Shown: piece after piece, positions 32,845 through 40,396 of the stretch
Layout of the letters: each line of letters opens with the position of its first letter
Position numbering within the stretch: the stretch's first letter is position 1
Assembly: GCF_020687245.1 (NCBI RefSeq)
Contig: NZ_JAJEQG010000021.1
Span: 1 to 45,560, forward strand
Length of the DNA stretch: 45,560 nucleotides
Direction of reading: 5' to 3'
Source of the DNA: Faecalibacterium longum CLA-AA-H243
GTDB lineage: Bacteria > Bacillota > Clostridia > Oscillospirales > Ruminococcaceae
Program-made: the position numbers and the translations under genes
The notes under the pieces: generated by a model
Databases searched by the model: none
Told to the model about the DNA's origin: nothing
What the model saw: the letters and a program-made list of their open reading frames with translations, nothing else

Positions 32845-34758
32845 TCAAGCCTTTACAAATTGATCCTTCGTCTCCGCGCACTCGGGACACACCCACTCGG
32901 CGGGAAGCTGCTCAAAGAGCGTACCGGGCGCGATCTCGCCGTCCTCGTCGCCCAACTCCGGCACATACTCGTAGCCGCAGCCGCTGCAGACGTAGCGGTC
33001 GCCGATGGGGGCGGGCTTCGGCGGCGTGGGCCGCTTCATCTTTACCATGGGCGGCGCGGGCAGCTTTTCGCCGCTATCCAGCGCGGCAGTGAGCAGGGGC
33101 AGGATCTCCTCCACATCGCCCACGATGCCGTAGTCGCAGTTCTTGAAGATAGGCGCGTTACCGTTCTTATTGATGGCCACGATGGTGGAGGCGTCCTTGA
33201 TGCCCTTAAGGTGCTGGGATGCGCCGGAGATGCCGCAGGCGATGTACAGATTGCCGGTGAACTTCTGACCGGACATACCCACATAGCGGTTCAGCGGCAG
33301 ATATTTGAGAGTCTCCGCCACAGGGCGGGAAGAACCGATGGCCGCGCCGGCGGCCTTGGCCAGCGACTCTACCAGTTTCATGTTCTTTTTCTCCCCGATG
33401 CCCTTGCCCGCGGAGACCACCCGCTCCGCCTGCGGGATGGGCGTATCCATAGGGATGCCCACGGAGAAGTCGTGACCATCCTTCTTCAGCGCCGCCACAA
33501 GGTCGGCCACCTGCTGGGCAGCATCCCCCTCCCGGAAGATGGTCTTTTTGCGAATGCCGGTGATGGGCGCGGGTTTCTTGGCCGCCGAACGGCTCTCGCC
33601 GCCGGAGCTCTTGCCCAGCCTGCCCAACAGATGAGAGGCGATGACCACCCGCTGGATCTCGTTAGTGCCCTCGTAGAGGGTGGTGATCTTGGCGTCGCGG
33701 TAGGCCCGTTCCACCTCCATGCCCTTGAGGTAGCCGCTGCCGCCGTGGATCTGCAAGGCATCGTTGGTGACCTCCAGCGCGATGTCCGAGGCGTACATCT
33801 TCGCCATGGCGGACTCCATGCCGTAAGGCGCGTGCTGCTCCTTCAGCTCCGCCGCGGAGTAGATGAGGAACCGGGCGCAGCGCAGCTTGGTTGCCATATC
33901 TGCCAGCTTGAAGGCGATGCTCTGCTGGGCCGCGATGGGCTTGCCGAACTGGACGCGCTCCTTGGAATAGCTCAACGCGTGCTCAAACGCGCCCTGGGCG
34001 ATGCCCAGCGCCTGCGCGGCGATGCCGATGCGTCCGCCGTCCAGCGTGGACATGGCAATCTTGAAGCCCTCGCCCTCCTTGCCCAATAGGTTTTCCTTGG
34101 GAACCTTCACGTTGTTGAAGATCAGCTCCGCCGTGGAGGAGGAGCGAATACCCATCTTGTCATAGTGGTCGCCGAACTCAAAGCCCTTCCAGCCCTTCTC
34201 CACGATGAAAGCGGAGATGCCCCGGGTGCCGATGTCCGGCGTGGTGACGGCGAAAACCACATAGGTGTCCGCCTTAGGGGCGTTGGTAATGAAGATCTTG
34301 CCGCCGTTGAGGAGGTAGTAGTCCCCCTTATCCAGCGCCGTGGTCTCCGTGCCGCCGGCGTCGGATCCGGCGTTGGTCTCCGTAAGGCCGAAGGCGCCGA
34401 TCTTCTCGCCCTTGGCCAGCGGAACCAGATATTTCTTCTTCTGCTCCTCGGTGCCATAGGCGAAAATGGGCCATGAGCCGAGGGAGACGTGGGCGGAGAG
34501 GATTACGCCCGTGCCGCCGTCCACACGGGCCAGTTCCTCCACCGCGATGGCGTAGCTCAGGGCATCAAGACCGGCACCGCCGTACTCCTTGGGGTAGGGA
34601 ATGCCCATCCAGCCCAGCTTACCCAGCTTCTTGACAGCCTCCTCGGGAAACTCGTTGTTCTGATCCATTAAAAATGCGAGGGGCTTGATCTCCTCCTCCG
34701 CAAAACTCCGGATCTTCGCGCGCAGCTCTTCGTGCGCCGCCGTGGTTTGAAACAACAT
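32845..34758 (-). CDS. Acyl-CoA dehydrogenase - EtfA FAD domain - rubredoxin fusion
   Basis: A 637-residue three-part protein. Residues 1 to about 380 are a complete short-chain acyl-CoA dehydrogenase ([13 protein letters not shown] site; catalytic base E363 in LYEGTNEIQ). Residues about 430-565 match the FAD-binding C-terminal domain of ETF alpha ([46 protein letters not shown]). Residues about 586-637 are a rubredoxin with C591, C594, C624 and C627. No ETF beta gene is near. The layout makes a wired path acyl-CoA to FAD to FAD to iron, ending on the natural donor of flavodiiron proteins, whose gene follows by 23 bases. An rrf2 gene precedes it by 22 bases. The chain's function is inference. 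Confidence 0.93.
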   Translation of the reverse strand: MLFQTTAAHEELRAKIRSFAEEEIKPLAFLMDQNNEFPEEAVKKLGKLGWMGIPYPKEYGGAGLDALSYAIAVEELARVDGGTGVILSAHVSLGSWPIFAYGTEEQKKKYLVPLAKGEKIGAFGLTETNAGSDAGGTETTALDKGDYYLLNGGKIFITNAPKADTYVVFAVTTPDIGTRGISAFIVEKGWKGFEFGDHYDKMGIRSSSTAELIFNNVKVPKENLLGKEGEGFKIAMSTLDGGRIGIAAQALGIAQGAFEHALSYSKERVQFGKPIAAQQSIAFKLADMATKLRCARFLIYSAAELKEQHAPYGMESAMAKMYASDIALEVTNDALQIHGGSGYLKGMEVERAYRDAKITTLYEGTNEIQRVVIASHLLGRLGKSSGGESRSAAKKPAPITGIRKKTIFREGDAAQQVADLVAALKKDGHDFSVGIPMDTPIPQAERVVSAGKGIGEKKNMKLVESLAKAAGAAIGSSRPVAETLKYLPLNRYVGMSGQKFTGNLYIACGISGASQHLKGIKDASTIVAINKNGNAPIFKNCDYGIVGDVEEILPLLTAALDSGEKLPAPPMVKMKRPTPPKPAPIGDRYVCSGCGYEYVPELGDEDGEIAPGTLFEQLPAEWVCPECAETKDQFVKA

Positions 34759-34780
34759 ATGGGTACCTCCTTTTAAAATT

Positions 34781-35212
34781 TTACAGCTTGCTTGTATCTT
34801 GGGGATCGGATCCGCCGGTCAGCAGCCTGCGCAGGCTCACGGCACGGAACGCCTCGTCCTGCTTTTGCTGCAAGGCCGCCAGTTGACAGTGGATGGCGCA
34901 CCGCCCATGCTTGTCCTGCCAGCGGCATTTATATCCCGGCTCCATGCAGGCGCACAGGATGCCCCGCTCCCCCACGACCCCCATGAGATCGTAGAGGGAG
35001 GTCGCGTCCAGATCGCAGGACAGCGCGCAGCCGCCGAGAGCGCCGCGGCTCACCCTCACCAAATTGCCGGCGGAGAGCTTGCGCAGAATCTGGTAGGCAA
35101 ACTGATTGGGGATCAATTCCGTTTCCGACATCTCGGCCACCGAATGCTTCTCCCCGTCCAGCAGCACCCGCAAAATGCGCAGCGCGTAGTCCGTCTCTTT
35201 GGTGATGATCAT
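34781..35212 (-). CDS. Rrf2 family transcriptional regulator
   Basis: A 143-residue winged-helix regulator (MIITKETDYALRILRVLLDG; recognition region PNQFAYQILRKLSAGNLVRVSRGALGGC). The C-terminal half has Cys87, Cys89, Cys96, Cys105 and Cys109. Rrf2 proteins such as IscR and NsrR hold an iron-sulfur cluster on three such Cys and sense iron-sulfur status, NO or oxygen; the spacing here is similar but not identical. The ATG at 35212 is preferred since AGAGGA lies eight bases before it. It heads the operon with the dehydrogenase fusion and flavodiiron protein, and a palindrome over its promoter suggests self-control. Confidence 0.9.
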   Translation of the reverse strand: MIITKETDYALRILRVLLDGEKHSVAEMSETELIPNQFAYQILRKLSAGNLVRVSRGALGGCALSCDLDATSLYDLMGVVGERGILCACMEPGYKCRWQDKHGRCAIHCQLAALQQKQDEAFRAVSLRRLLTGGSDPQDTSKL

Positions 35213-35247
35213 GCTCCACATCCTCTTTTCGCTTGCTTGTTAATACT

Positions 35248-35280
35248 ATCATATCAATCTTGATAAATTTTGTCAAGATT
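35248..35280 (-). promoter_or_regulatory. Promoter and palindromic operator of the rrf2 operon
   Basis: On the minus strand TTGACA (35271-35276) and TATGAT (35248-35253) are 17 bases apart. The palindrome AATCTTGA (35256-35263) N9 TCAAGATT (35273-35280) covers the -35 box and the spacer, so a bound regulator would block RNA polymerase. Confidence 0.8.
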
Positions 35281-35423
35281 ATTTCAAAAAAAAATATTGC
35301 TTTCATACAGACCGCCCCAGCCCGGGTCAACTTCGCTTTCCATTCAGCGAAAAGCCATGTTCCTTACAATTATAGAAGCCGAAAAAGCTGTGCCGTGGCA
35401 GTCCGCCGAAAGCAGAAAAGACT

Positions 35424-35564
35424 ATGCCTGAAAACCAGAAAGCGGAGAAATTGGTTGGGGCTCGCAGGGGTCGCCCATCCAAGGCGGATGAGGCGATCCC
35501 TGGCAAGTCCAAGGCAAGCACCAAAGTGCGTGCTTTTCATTTTATATCCGACGCACTATGTTAA
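35424..35564 (+). CDS. Possible short gene remnant of unknown function
   Basis: A 46-residue frame (MPENQKAEKLVGARRGRPSKADEAIPGK...) resembles the basic, low-complexity N-terminus seen in some DNA-binding or mobilization proteins (RGRPSK). There is no clear ribosome binding site and it overlaps the alarmone synthetase gene by nine bases. It may be a fragment left by an earlier insertion. The rest of the 340-base gap contains only the rrf2 promoter. Confidence 0.2.
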   Translation: MPENQKAEKLVGARRGRPSKADEAIPGKSKASTKVRAFHFISDALC

Positions 35565-36227
35565 GATGTGCAGTAGATGTTCCATTTTTCTGTCCCATTC
35601 TCTGCTGGAATCGGCGCACTCTTTCAATTCAGTTTCGACTTCAGCATTTATCGGCAAGTTTTTCTTGTAGCGGATGGTATGCTCAAGGCTTGCCCAGAAG
35701 TCCATAGCGATTGTACGGAGTTGTATCTCCACTGGCACATGGATCTCTTTTTCCGCAAAGAATACCGGCAGCCGGATCGTCAGGTGCAGACTGCGATAGC
35801 CATTTGGCTTAGGGTGTGAAATATAATCTTTCTCCGTGATGATTTCAATGTCAGACTGATCTTTTAAGCACTTTGCCAAAAAGAACACATCCTCCTCGAA
35901 AGAGCAGATCACCCGCACACCGGCAATATCCATGATATTTGCCTGCATGGTCGGAAAATCCAGAGAAAGTCCGCGCTTCTGCATCTTATTCATAATGCTG
36001 GACGGCGACTTCAAGCGACTTTTCATACTTTCTATCGGATTGCGGTCATGCTGCAATGAAAACTCTTCGTTTAGAATTTCCAACCTGCTTTCCAGTGCTT
36101 TCAGCGCACATCGGTATTGCAGCATGACTTCCTGATACCTGCGATTTTCGCTTAAAAGGCGCTGGCACTGCAGATCATCTAAGCCTTTATCTGCCGCAAC
36201 CGTCAAGCCAAATAAATTTTCACTCAT
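35556..36227 (-). CDS. Small alarmone synthetase (RelA/SpoT domain, RelQ-like)
   Basis: A 223-residue single-domain (p)ppGpp synthetase. It shows the synthetase motifs SRLKSPSSIMNKMQKRG, the metal-binding IMDIAGVRVIC, the segment ITEKDYISHPKPNGYRSLHLTIRLPV and the Glu in VEIQLRTIAMDFWASLEH. No hydrolase, TGS or ACT domain is present, so it resembles YjbM/RelQ. It would make the alarmone that slows growth under stress. The ATG at 36227 overlaps the stop codon of the CoA-disulfide reductase gene (ATGA), which ties its translation to a redox enzyme. It is the last gene of the FTR-thioredoxin operon. Confidence 0.9.
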   Translation of the reverse strand: MSENLFGLTVAADKGLDDLQCQRLLSENRRYQEVMLQYRCALKALESRLEILNEEFSLQHDRNPIESMKSRLKSPSSIMNKMQKRGLSLDFPTMQANIMDIAGVRVICSFEEDVFFLAKCLKDQSDIEIITEKDYISHPKPNGYRSLHLTIRLPVFFAEKEIHVPVEIQLRTIAMDFWASLEHTIRYKKNLPINAEVETELKECADSSREWDRKMEHLLHILT

Positions 36228-37918
36228 AGTTTCTCCATTCCGCAGGGATAGGCGCTCCGCGCTGTCTGCTGCTCTTGTGTTACGACCTGATAAAAACTGT
36301 ATCCGCCGGAGAGATGGGAACAGCTGAAACCATACTGCGTCAAAAGCCGACAGGCCAGATAACTGCGAAGCCCAGTCTGGCAATTCACATAGATAGGCTT
36401 GTCCCGCTCTAACTCGTCCAAGTGCTCCCGCAGATCGTCCAGTGGAATATTGCGGAATCCATTCAAGTGCCCACGCCGATATTGGCCTTCCGTACGGACG
36501 TCCAGCAGCGTCGCACTGCCATCGCAGGGCAAGCCCTCAACATCATTCCAATGGAACTGCTGCACTTTCCCGCTCTCCAAATCCTCGATCATAAAACCGG
36601 CCATATTGACCGGATCCTTGGCAGAGGAATAGGGCGGCGCATAGGAAAGGTCAAGTTCCGTCAGTTCCAAAGCTTTCATTTTTGCGCGAATGGCCGTTGC
36701 CAGTACATCAATACGCTTGTCCACGCCCTCGCCGCCAACGATCTGCGCACCCAGCAGCCGCAGGCTTTCCTTTTCATACAGTACCTTCATTGCCATAGAC
36801 TGTGCGCCGGGGTAATAGGCAGCGTGGGATGCTGGGAAAAGCACGACTTTATCGTAAGCGATTTCTGCTGCCTGCGCCGCTTTTTCATTGATCCCCGTGG
36901 AGGCCGCTGTCAAGCCGAACAGTTTCAGAACAGACGAGCCCTGAGAGCCGTGAAAGTGGCTATTGCCGCCACAGATATTGTCAGCGGCAATGCGTCCCTG
37001 CTTGTTGGCGGGTCCCGCCAGCGAAATCAACGCTTTCTGCCCGGTTACAAAATGGGTGACCTCTACGGCATCGCCCACAGCATAGATGTCCGGCACGGAG
37101 GTTTCCATCCGTTCGTTGACAGCGATGCTGCCACGAATACCCAGCTCAAGTCCGGCCTCTTTTGCCAGATGGGTGTCCGGCGTGACGCCGATGGCCAGCA
37201 AAACCATATCCGAATGCAGCGGCTCACTACCCTCCAACAGGGTCAGCACGGAATCTCCGTCCTGCCGAAATCCGGTGACGGTTTCACCCAACCGCAGAGT
37301 CACGCCGTGTCTGCGCATTTCCGCATGGACAAAGCTCGCCATATCCGTATCCAGCGGCGCTAATAGCTGCTTTGGACGTTGGACGATGGTGACAGAAACG
37401 CCCATTTCTGTAAGGTTTTCCGCCATTTCCAGACCGATAAAGCCGCCGCCAGCCAAAACAGCGTTTTTCGGCTTCTGATCCTCTACAAAGTGCCTAATGC
37501 GGAGGGTATCCTCCACGGTGCGCAGCGTGAAAACACGCTCACTGCTGACGCCGGAAAGCGCAGGAACCGTCGGCTTTGCGCCGGGTGCGAGGAGCAGTTT
37601 GTCATAGGTTTCCGTATAGATCTTCCCGCTGTCCAGTGTGCGGACAGTGACGGTTTTCTCTGCGGGATTGATCGCAGTTACTTCCTGCCGTACCCGTACA
37701 TCAATGCGAAAGCGGTCCCAGAAGCTCTCCGGAGTTTGCAGTGTCAGTTCTTCTTGCTCCTTGATCACACCGCCCACATAATACGGCAGACCGCAGTTGG
37801 CATAGGACACATAGCCACTGCGCTCGATCATGATGATCTGGGCGTGTTCATCCAAACGGCGGATGCGGGCAGCGGCAGAAGCACCGCCCGCCACACCGCC
37901 TACGATCACAACTTTCAT
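36224..37918 (-). CDS. CoA-disulfide reductase with C-terminal rhodanese domain
   Basis: A 564-residue flavoprotein. The N-terminal two-thirds is a pyridine nucleotide-disulfide oxidoreductase of the CoA-disulfide reductase type: FAD motif GGVAGGASAAARIRR, single catalytic Cys42 in SYANCGLPYYVGG, NAD(P)H motif GGGFIGLEMAENL and the dimer domain. The last 100 residues are a rhodanese domain with its Cys in VNCQTGLRSYLACRLL. The fused form is known to act on CoA disulfides, persulfides or polysulfides. It overlaps the thioredoxin gene before it and the alarmone synthetase after it by four bases each. Role: thiol or sulfane-sulfur control during oxidative stress. Confidence 0.92.
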   Translation of the reverse strand: MKVVIVGGVAGGASAAARIRRLDEHAQIIMIERSGYVSYANCGLPYYVGGVIKEQEELTLQTPESFWDRFRIDVRVRQEVTAINPAEKTVTVRTLDSGKIYTETYDKLLLAPGAKPTVPALSGVSSERVFTLRTVEDTLRIRHFVEDQKPKNAVLAGGGFIGLEMAENLTEMGVSVTIVQRPKQLLAPLDTDMASFVHAEMRRHGVTLRLGETVTGFRQDGDSVLTLLEGSEPLHSDMVLLAIGVTPDTHLAKEAGLELGIRGSIAVNERMETSVPDIYAVGDAVEVTHFVTGQKALISLAGPANKQGRIAADNICGGNSHFHGSQGSSVLKLFGLTAASTGINEKAAQAAEIAYDKVVLFPASHAAYYPGAQSMAMKVLYEKESLRLLGAQIVGGEGVDKRIDVLATAIRAKMKALELTELDLSYAPPYSSAKDPVNMAGFMIEDLESGKVQQFHWNDVEGLPCDGSATLLDVRTEGQYRRGHLNGFRNIPLDDLREHLDELERDKPIYVNCQTGLRSYLACRLLTQYGFSCSHLSGGYSFYQVVTQEQQTARSAYPCGMEKL

Positions 37919-38235
37919 CTTGCGCCCTCCACCATTGCGGCAATCTCCGACTTAGGCCGATAGCCGACCGATTTGGTAATGGCCTTTCCATCCTTGAATA
38001 CGACCAGCATCGGGATGCTGGATACTTGAAAACGCATTGCCAGCTCCATCTGCTCATCCACGTTGACCTTGCCCACCTTGAGCGTACCGCTTTTTTCTTC
38101 GGCAAGCTCATGCAGTACGGGAGAGAGCATTTTGCACGGTCCGCACCAGTCCGCATAGAAATCCAGCAGGACGGGCTTGTCGGAATGCAGTATCTCATTT
38201 TCAAAATTCGCAGCAGTAATTTTCAGTTCAGCCAT
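37915..38235 (-). CDS. trxA: Thioredoxin
   Basis: A 106-residue thioredoxin with the standard active site W-C31-G-P-C34 (DFYADWCGPCKMLSP) and the cis-Pro loop SSIPMLVVFKDG. It reduces protein disulfides in the cytoplasm. It lies in one operon with an FTR-like protein and ferredoxin upstream, which suggests reduction from ferredoxin, and overlaps the CoA-disulfide reductase start by four bases. The start is the ATG at 38235; GAAAGG-like sequence lies upstream. Confidence 0.93.
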   Translation of the reverse strand: MAELKITAANFENEILHSDKPVLLDFYADWCGPCKMLSPVLHELAEEKSGTLKVGKVNVDEQMELAMRFQVSSIPMLVVFKDGKAITKSVGYRPKSEIAAMVEGAR

Positions 38236-38263
38236 GAGAAAGGCTCCGTTCTGTTATCTTTGT

Positions 38264-38839
38264 TTATTCTTTGTTTTTCAGCTTGCAAATACTCTGCGTC
38301 ATGGTTCCCATCGGGCAAAACGCACACCATGTGCGGGGCATGTAGAGCACCATAACGATCAGACCCAGCAGCAGAGAGGTCAGCATGAGGCTATAAAAGC
38401 CAAAGCTGAACTGCGCCACCCAGTCAGTGACCGTACCGGCTGTATAAGTCCAGCTCCACGGCACACGGAATGTCCAGAACAGCTTAATGGCCTCCCGCAG
38501 GGACGTAGCACCAGCAGCGACCAGATAGGTCTGGAACACCATGTTGCCGAACATCGTCAGGAAAAAGAGCAAAAAGGCATAACGGAACCACTTGGAGGAC
38601 ATCCAGCGGGGCGTGGGCTTGCAGCGGGAGCATTTAAGGTCTGTCCCCAGCTTGCTGAACAGTTGACCCCGTCCACAGAGGTGGTTGCAAAAGAATTTGT
38701 TCCCGCCAAAGATGGCTAAAAGCAGCGGCAGAAGAAAATCGATCATACCCAGCCACGCGAACAGGATATTGAAAAAGCCCAGTGCAAAATAGATGATGGC
38801 ATATACCCACAGGTAATCGTACCAATGCTTTGCTTTCAT
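38264..38839 (-). CDS. Membrane 4Fe-4S protein (NapH/CcoG-like)
   Basis: A 191-residue protein with four or five membrane helices (about residues 10-30, 32-45, 85-105, 145-170) and Cys clusters facing the cytoplasm: FFCNHLCGRGQLF, CSRCKP and WCAFCPMGTMTQSIC. This resembles the NapH/NosR/CcoG group of membrane iron-sulfur proteins that pass electrons across or along the membrane, but it is shorter and lacks the C-terminal ferredoxin domain. That domain is encoded separately by the preceding gene, which overlaps it by four bases. It may link a membrane electron source to the soluble ferredoxin; this is inference. Confidence 0.8.
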   Translation of the reverse strand: MKAKHWYDYLWVYAIIYFALGFFNILFAWLGMIDFLLPLLLAIFGGNKFFCNHLCGRGQLFSKLGTDLKCSRCKPTPRWMSSKWFRYAFLLFFLTMFGNMVFQTYLVAAGATSLREAIKLFWTFRVPWSWTYTAGTVTDWVAQFSFGFYSLMLTSLLLGLIVMVLYMPRTWCAFCPMGTMTQSICKLKNKE

Positions 38840-39039
38840 GCGTCAGCCCTCACTTTCACCTCAATGCAGCCGACGGGACAGAGCTTTGCGCACTTGCCGC
38901 AGCCTACGCAGCGTTCCGCCTCCACGGCGGCGTAGCAGCCACGGCGCACCTTGACGGCCCCCAGTGGGCAGGTATTTTCACACACACCACAGGCGACACA
39001 CCGCGTCTTATCTATGGCAGCCAGTTTCTTTGACAGCAT
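38836..39039 (-). CDS. 2[4Fe-4S] ferredoxin
   Basis: A 67-residue ferredoxin with two full cluster motifs: C-V-A-C-G-V-C-x3-C-P and C-V-G-C-G-K-C-x3-C-P. It carries electrons between enzymes in the cytoplasm. It lies 18 bases after the FTR-like gene and overlaps the membrane 4Fe-4S gene by four bases, so it is likely the direct partner of both. GGGAGG precedes the ATG. Confidence 0.92.
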   Translation of the reverse strand: MLSKKLAAIDKTRCVACGVCENTCPLGAVKVRRGCYAAVEAERCVGCGKCAKLCPVGCIEVKVRADA

Positions 39040-39057
39040 AGCTTTCCTCCCTTAATC

Positions 39058-39255
39058 CTACAAGGATTTGTAATAGAGCATACAGTGGCAGACCCCCTCG
39101 AAGCCCGGATCTGCAATTGGATTCTTGAACTCCTGGCACATACATTTGGTTGCCTCTGTGCGCTCCCTGCGGCAGGGGCAGTACCCGCCGGTGCGCTTGA
39201 GTCCTTTTCTGATGGTGCTGACAATCTCCTGATCGGGATTGAGCTTGATTTTCAT
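39058..39255 (-). CDS. Ferredoxin-thioredoxin reductase catalytic-like protein
   Basis: A 65-residue protein with three Cys pairs, C26-P-C28 in GGYCPCRRE, C38-M-C40 in KCMCQEF and C56-H-C58 in GVCHCMLYY. These are the six Cys that hold the 4Fe-4S cluster and redox disulfide in the catalytic chain of ferredoxin-thioredoxin reductase, though the spacing differs from the plant enzyme. It is shorter than plant FTR and no variable chain is seen. The next genes encode ferredoxin and, two later, thioredoxin, so a ferredoxin to FTR to thioredoxin route is likely. A Crp/Fnr-type site lies about 60 bases upstream. Confidence 0.8.
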   Translation of the reverse strand: MKIKLNPDQEIVSTIRKGLKRTGGYCPCRRERTEATKCMCQEFKNPIADPGFEGVCHCMLYYKSL

Positions 39256-39284
39256 GTTCGCCAGCTCTTTCTTGATTGTGGCTT

Positions 39285-39327
39285 TATCATACCGCAGGAC
39301 AAAGTCTTTTTCTGTGACGAGGTTACA
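39285..39327 (-). promoter_or_regulatory. Candidate Crp/Fnr-type site B and promoter of the FTR operon
   Basis: TGTGACGAGGTTACA (39313-39327) shares the pattern GTGACGNNGTYAC with two other sites. A possible -10 CACAAT (minus strand, 39285-39290) lies 35 bases from its centre, which would put the site near position -41, typical for activation. Confidence 0.5.
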
Positions 39328-39336
39328 TTGATAAAA

Positions 39337-39367
39337 AAAATCCGGTGCTTTTTGAGCACCGGATTTT
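39337..39367 (-). terminator. Terminator after desulfoferrodoxin
   Basis: AAAATCCGGTGCT (39337-39349) pairs perfectly with AGCACCGGATTTT (39355-39367); both strands continue with A/T runs, so it can work in either direction. Confidence 0.85.
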
Positions 39368-39378
39368 AAGAATGTGAA

Positions 39379-39753
39379 TTACGCTTTCCACAGACTGTGG
39401 AGGTTGCAGTAGGCGTAGACCGCCTCGACCTCATCGCCCTCGCAGAGAGCGAAGCAGACCTCCGGCTTTTCGCCGGGATGCAGTTCCTTACGCTGATTGC
39501 CCTGCTTGGTCTGGAGAGATACCCATTCGATGTAGTGCTCCGGCAGCATGGGGTGCTCTACGGAGCCGACCTTGACATGGACGATGCCGTTTTCCACCGT
39601 CCAGACAGGAACGTGCTTCTCCACGGCGGCGTCGGTGGTGCCGGGAACGATCTCGCTCATCGGCTCACCGCAGCAGACGACAGGGACGCCTACGTCCTTA
39701 ACTTTGGCAATGATGTTACCGCAATGCTTGCAAATGTAAAACTTCTGCTCCAT
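39379..39753 (-). CDS. dfx: Desulfoferrodoxin (superoxide reductase)
   Basis: A 124-residue superoxide reductase with both domains: an N-terminal desulforedoxin domain with Cys8, Cys11, Cys27 and Cys28 (ICKHCG, VVCCGEPM) and a C-terminal catalytic domain whose Fe ligands lie in EKHVPVW, VGSVEHPMLPEHYIEW and AYCNLHSLW (four His and one Cys). It reduces superoxide to hydrogen peroxide without making O2. It follows rubrerythrin by 21 bases in one operon, so the peroxide formed can be removed by its neighbour. Normal length. Confidence 0.94.
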   Translation of the reverse strand: MEQKFYICKHCGNIIAKVKDVGVPVVCCGEPMSEIVPGTTDAAVEKHVPVWTVENGIVHVKVGSVEHPMLPEHYIEWVSLQTKQGNQRKELHPGEKPEVCFALCEGDEVEAVYAYCNLHSLWKA

Positions 39754-39774
39754 GATAATTCTCCTTTTCTTTCT

Positions 39775-40317
39775 TTAATAGTTTTCTGCGTGAATTTCAA
39801 AATAGCTCTGGGGATGGTTGCAGGTGGGGCAAACCTCCGGAGCCTTCTCGCCCACGACGATGTGACCGCAGTTGCGGCACTCCCACACCTTGACCTCGCT
39901 CTTGGCGAAGACCTCCGCCATCTCCACATTGTGCAGCAGGGCACGGTAGCGCTCCTCGTGGTGCTTTTCAATGGCGGCGACCAGGCGGAAACGCTGGGCC
40001 AGCGCATGGAAACCTTCCTCATCGGCTGTTTTGGCAAAGCCGTCGTACATATCCGTCCACTCGTAGTTCTCACCCTCAGCGGCGGAGAGAAGGTTTTCTG
40101 CGGTGTCGCCAATGCCGTTCAGTTCTTTGAACCACAGCTTGGCGTGTTCCTTCTCATTATCAGCGGTTTTGAGGAACAGTGCCGCGATCTGCTCAAAGCC
40201 TTCCTTCTTGGCCTTGGATGCAAAATAGGTGTACTTGTTGCGTGCCTCGGACTCACCGGCAAAGGCAGCCATCAGGTTTTTTTCGGTTTGAGTTCCTGCG
40301 TATTTCGTTTCTTTCAT
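39775..40317 (-). CDS. rbr: Rubrerythrin
   Basis: A 180-residue peroxidase that reduces hydrogen peroxide to water. The N-terminal ferritin-like domain supplies the diiron ligands ([42 protein letters not shown]) and the C-terminal rubredoxin domain has C-R-N-C and C-P-T-C. It starts the rbr-dfx operon. A candidate Crp/Fnr site and a -10 box lie just upstream. Rubredoxin domains elsewhere in the island are possible electron donors. Confidence 0.95.
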   Translation of the reverse strand: MKETKYAGTQTEKNLMAAFAGESEARNKYTYFASKAKKEGFEQIAALFLKTADNEKEHAKLWFKELNGIGDTAENLLSAAEGENYEWTDMYDGFAKTADEEGFHALAQRFRLVAAIEKHHEERYRALLHNVEMAEVFAKSEVKVWECRNCGHIVVGEKAPEVCPTCNHPQSYFEIHAENY

Positions 40318-40348
40318 GGTGGATACTCCTTCCTGCTTTTCTGCTTTT

Positions 40349-40389
40349 ATTGTAGCAAATCTATGATTTTATTCCGTGACGAAGTCACA
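40349..40389 (-). promoter_or_regulatory. Candidate Crp/Fnr-type site C and rbr promoter
   Basis: CGTGACGAAGTCACA (40375-40389) contains GTGAC-GAA-GTCAC and matches GTGACGNNGTYAC. A -10 box TACAAT lies on the minus strand at 40349-40354, 33 bases from the site centre, which places the site near -40, where Crp/Fnr proteins usually activate. It lies right next to the regulator gene. Confidence 0.6.
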
Positions 40390-40396
40390 TTCCTTT

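Noticed and set aside
31805-32863. Plus-strand open frame (352 codons) opposite the flavodiiron gene
   Set aside because: Antisense to a complete flavodiiron protein with all metal ligands; no domain seen.
32860-34089. Plus-strand open frame (409 codons) opposite the dehydrogenase fusion
   Set aside because: It is a shadow of the coding strand; its composition is unlike a real protein and it has no start signal.
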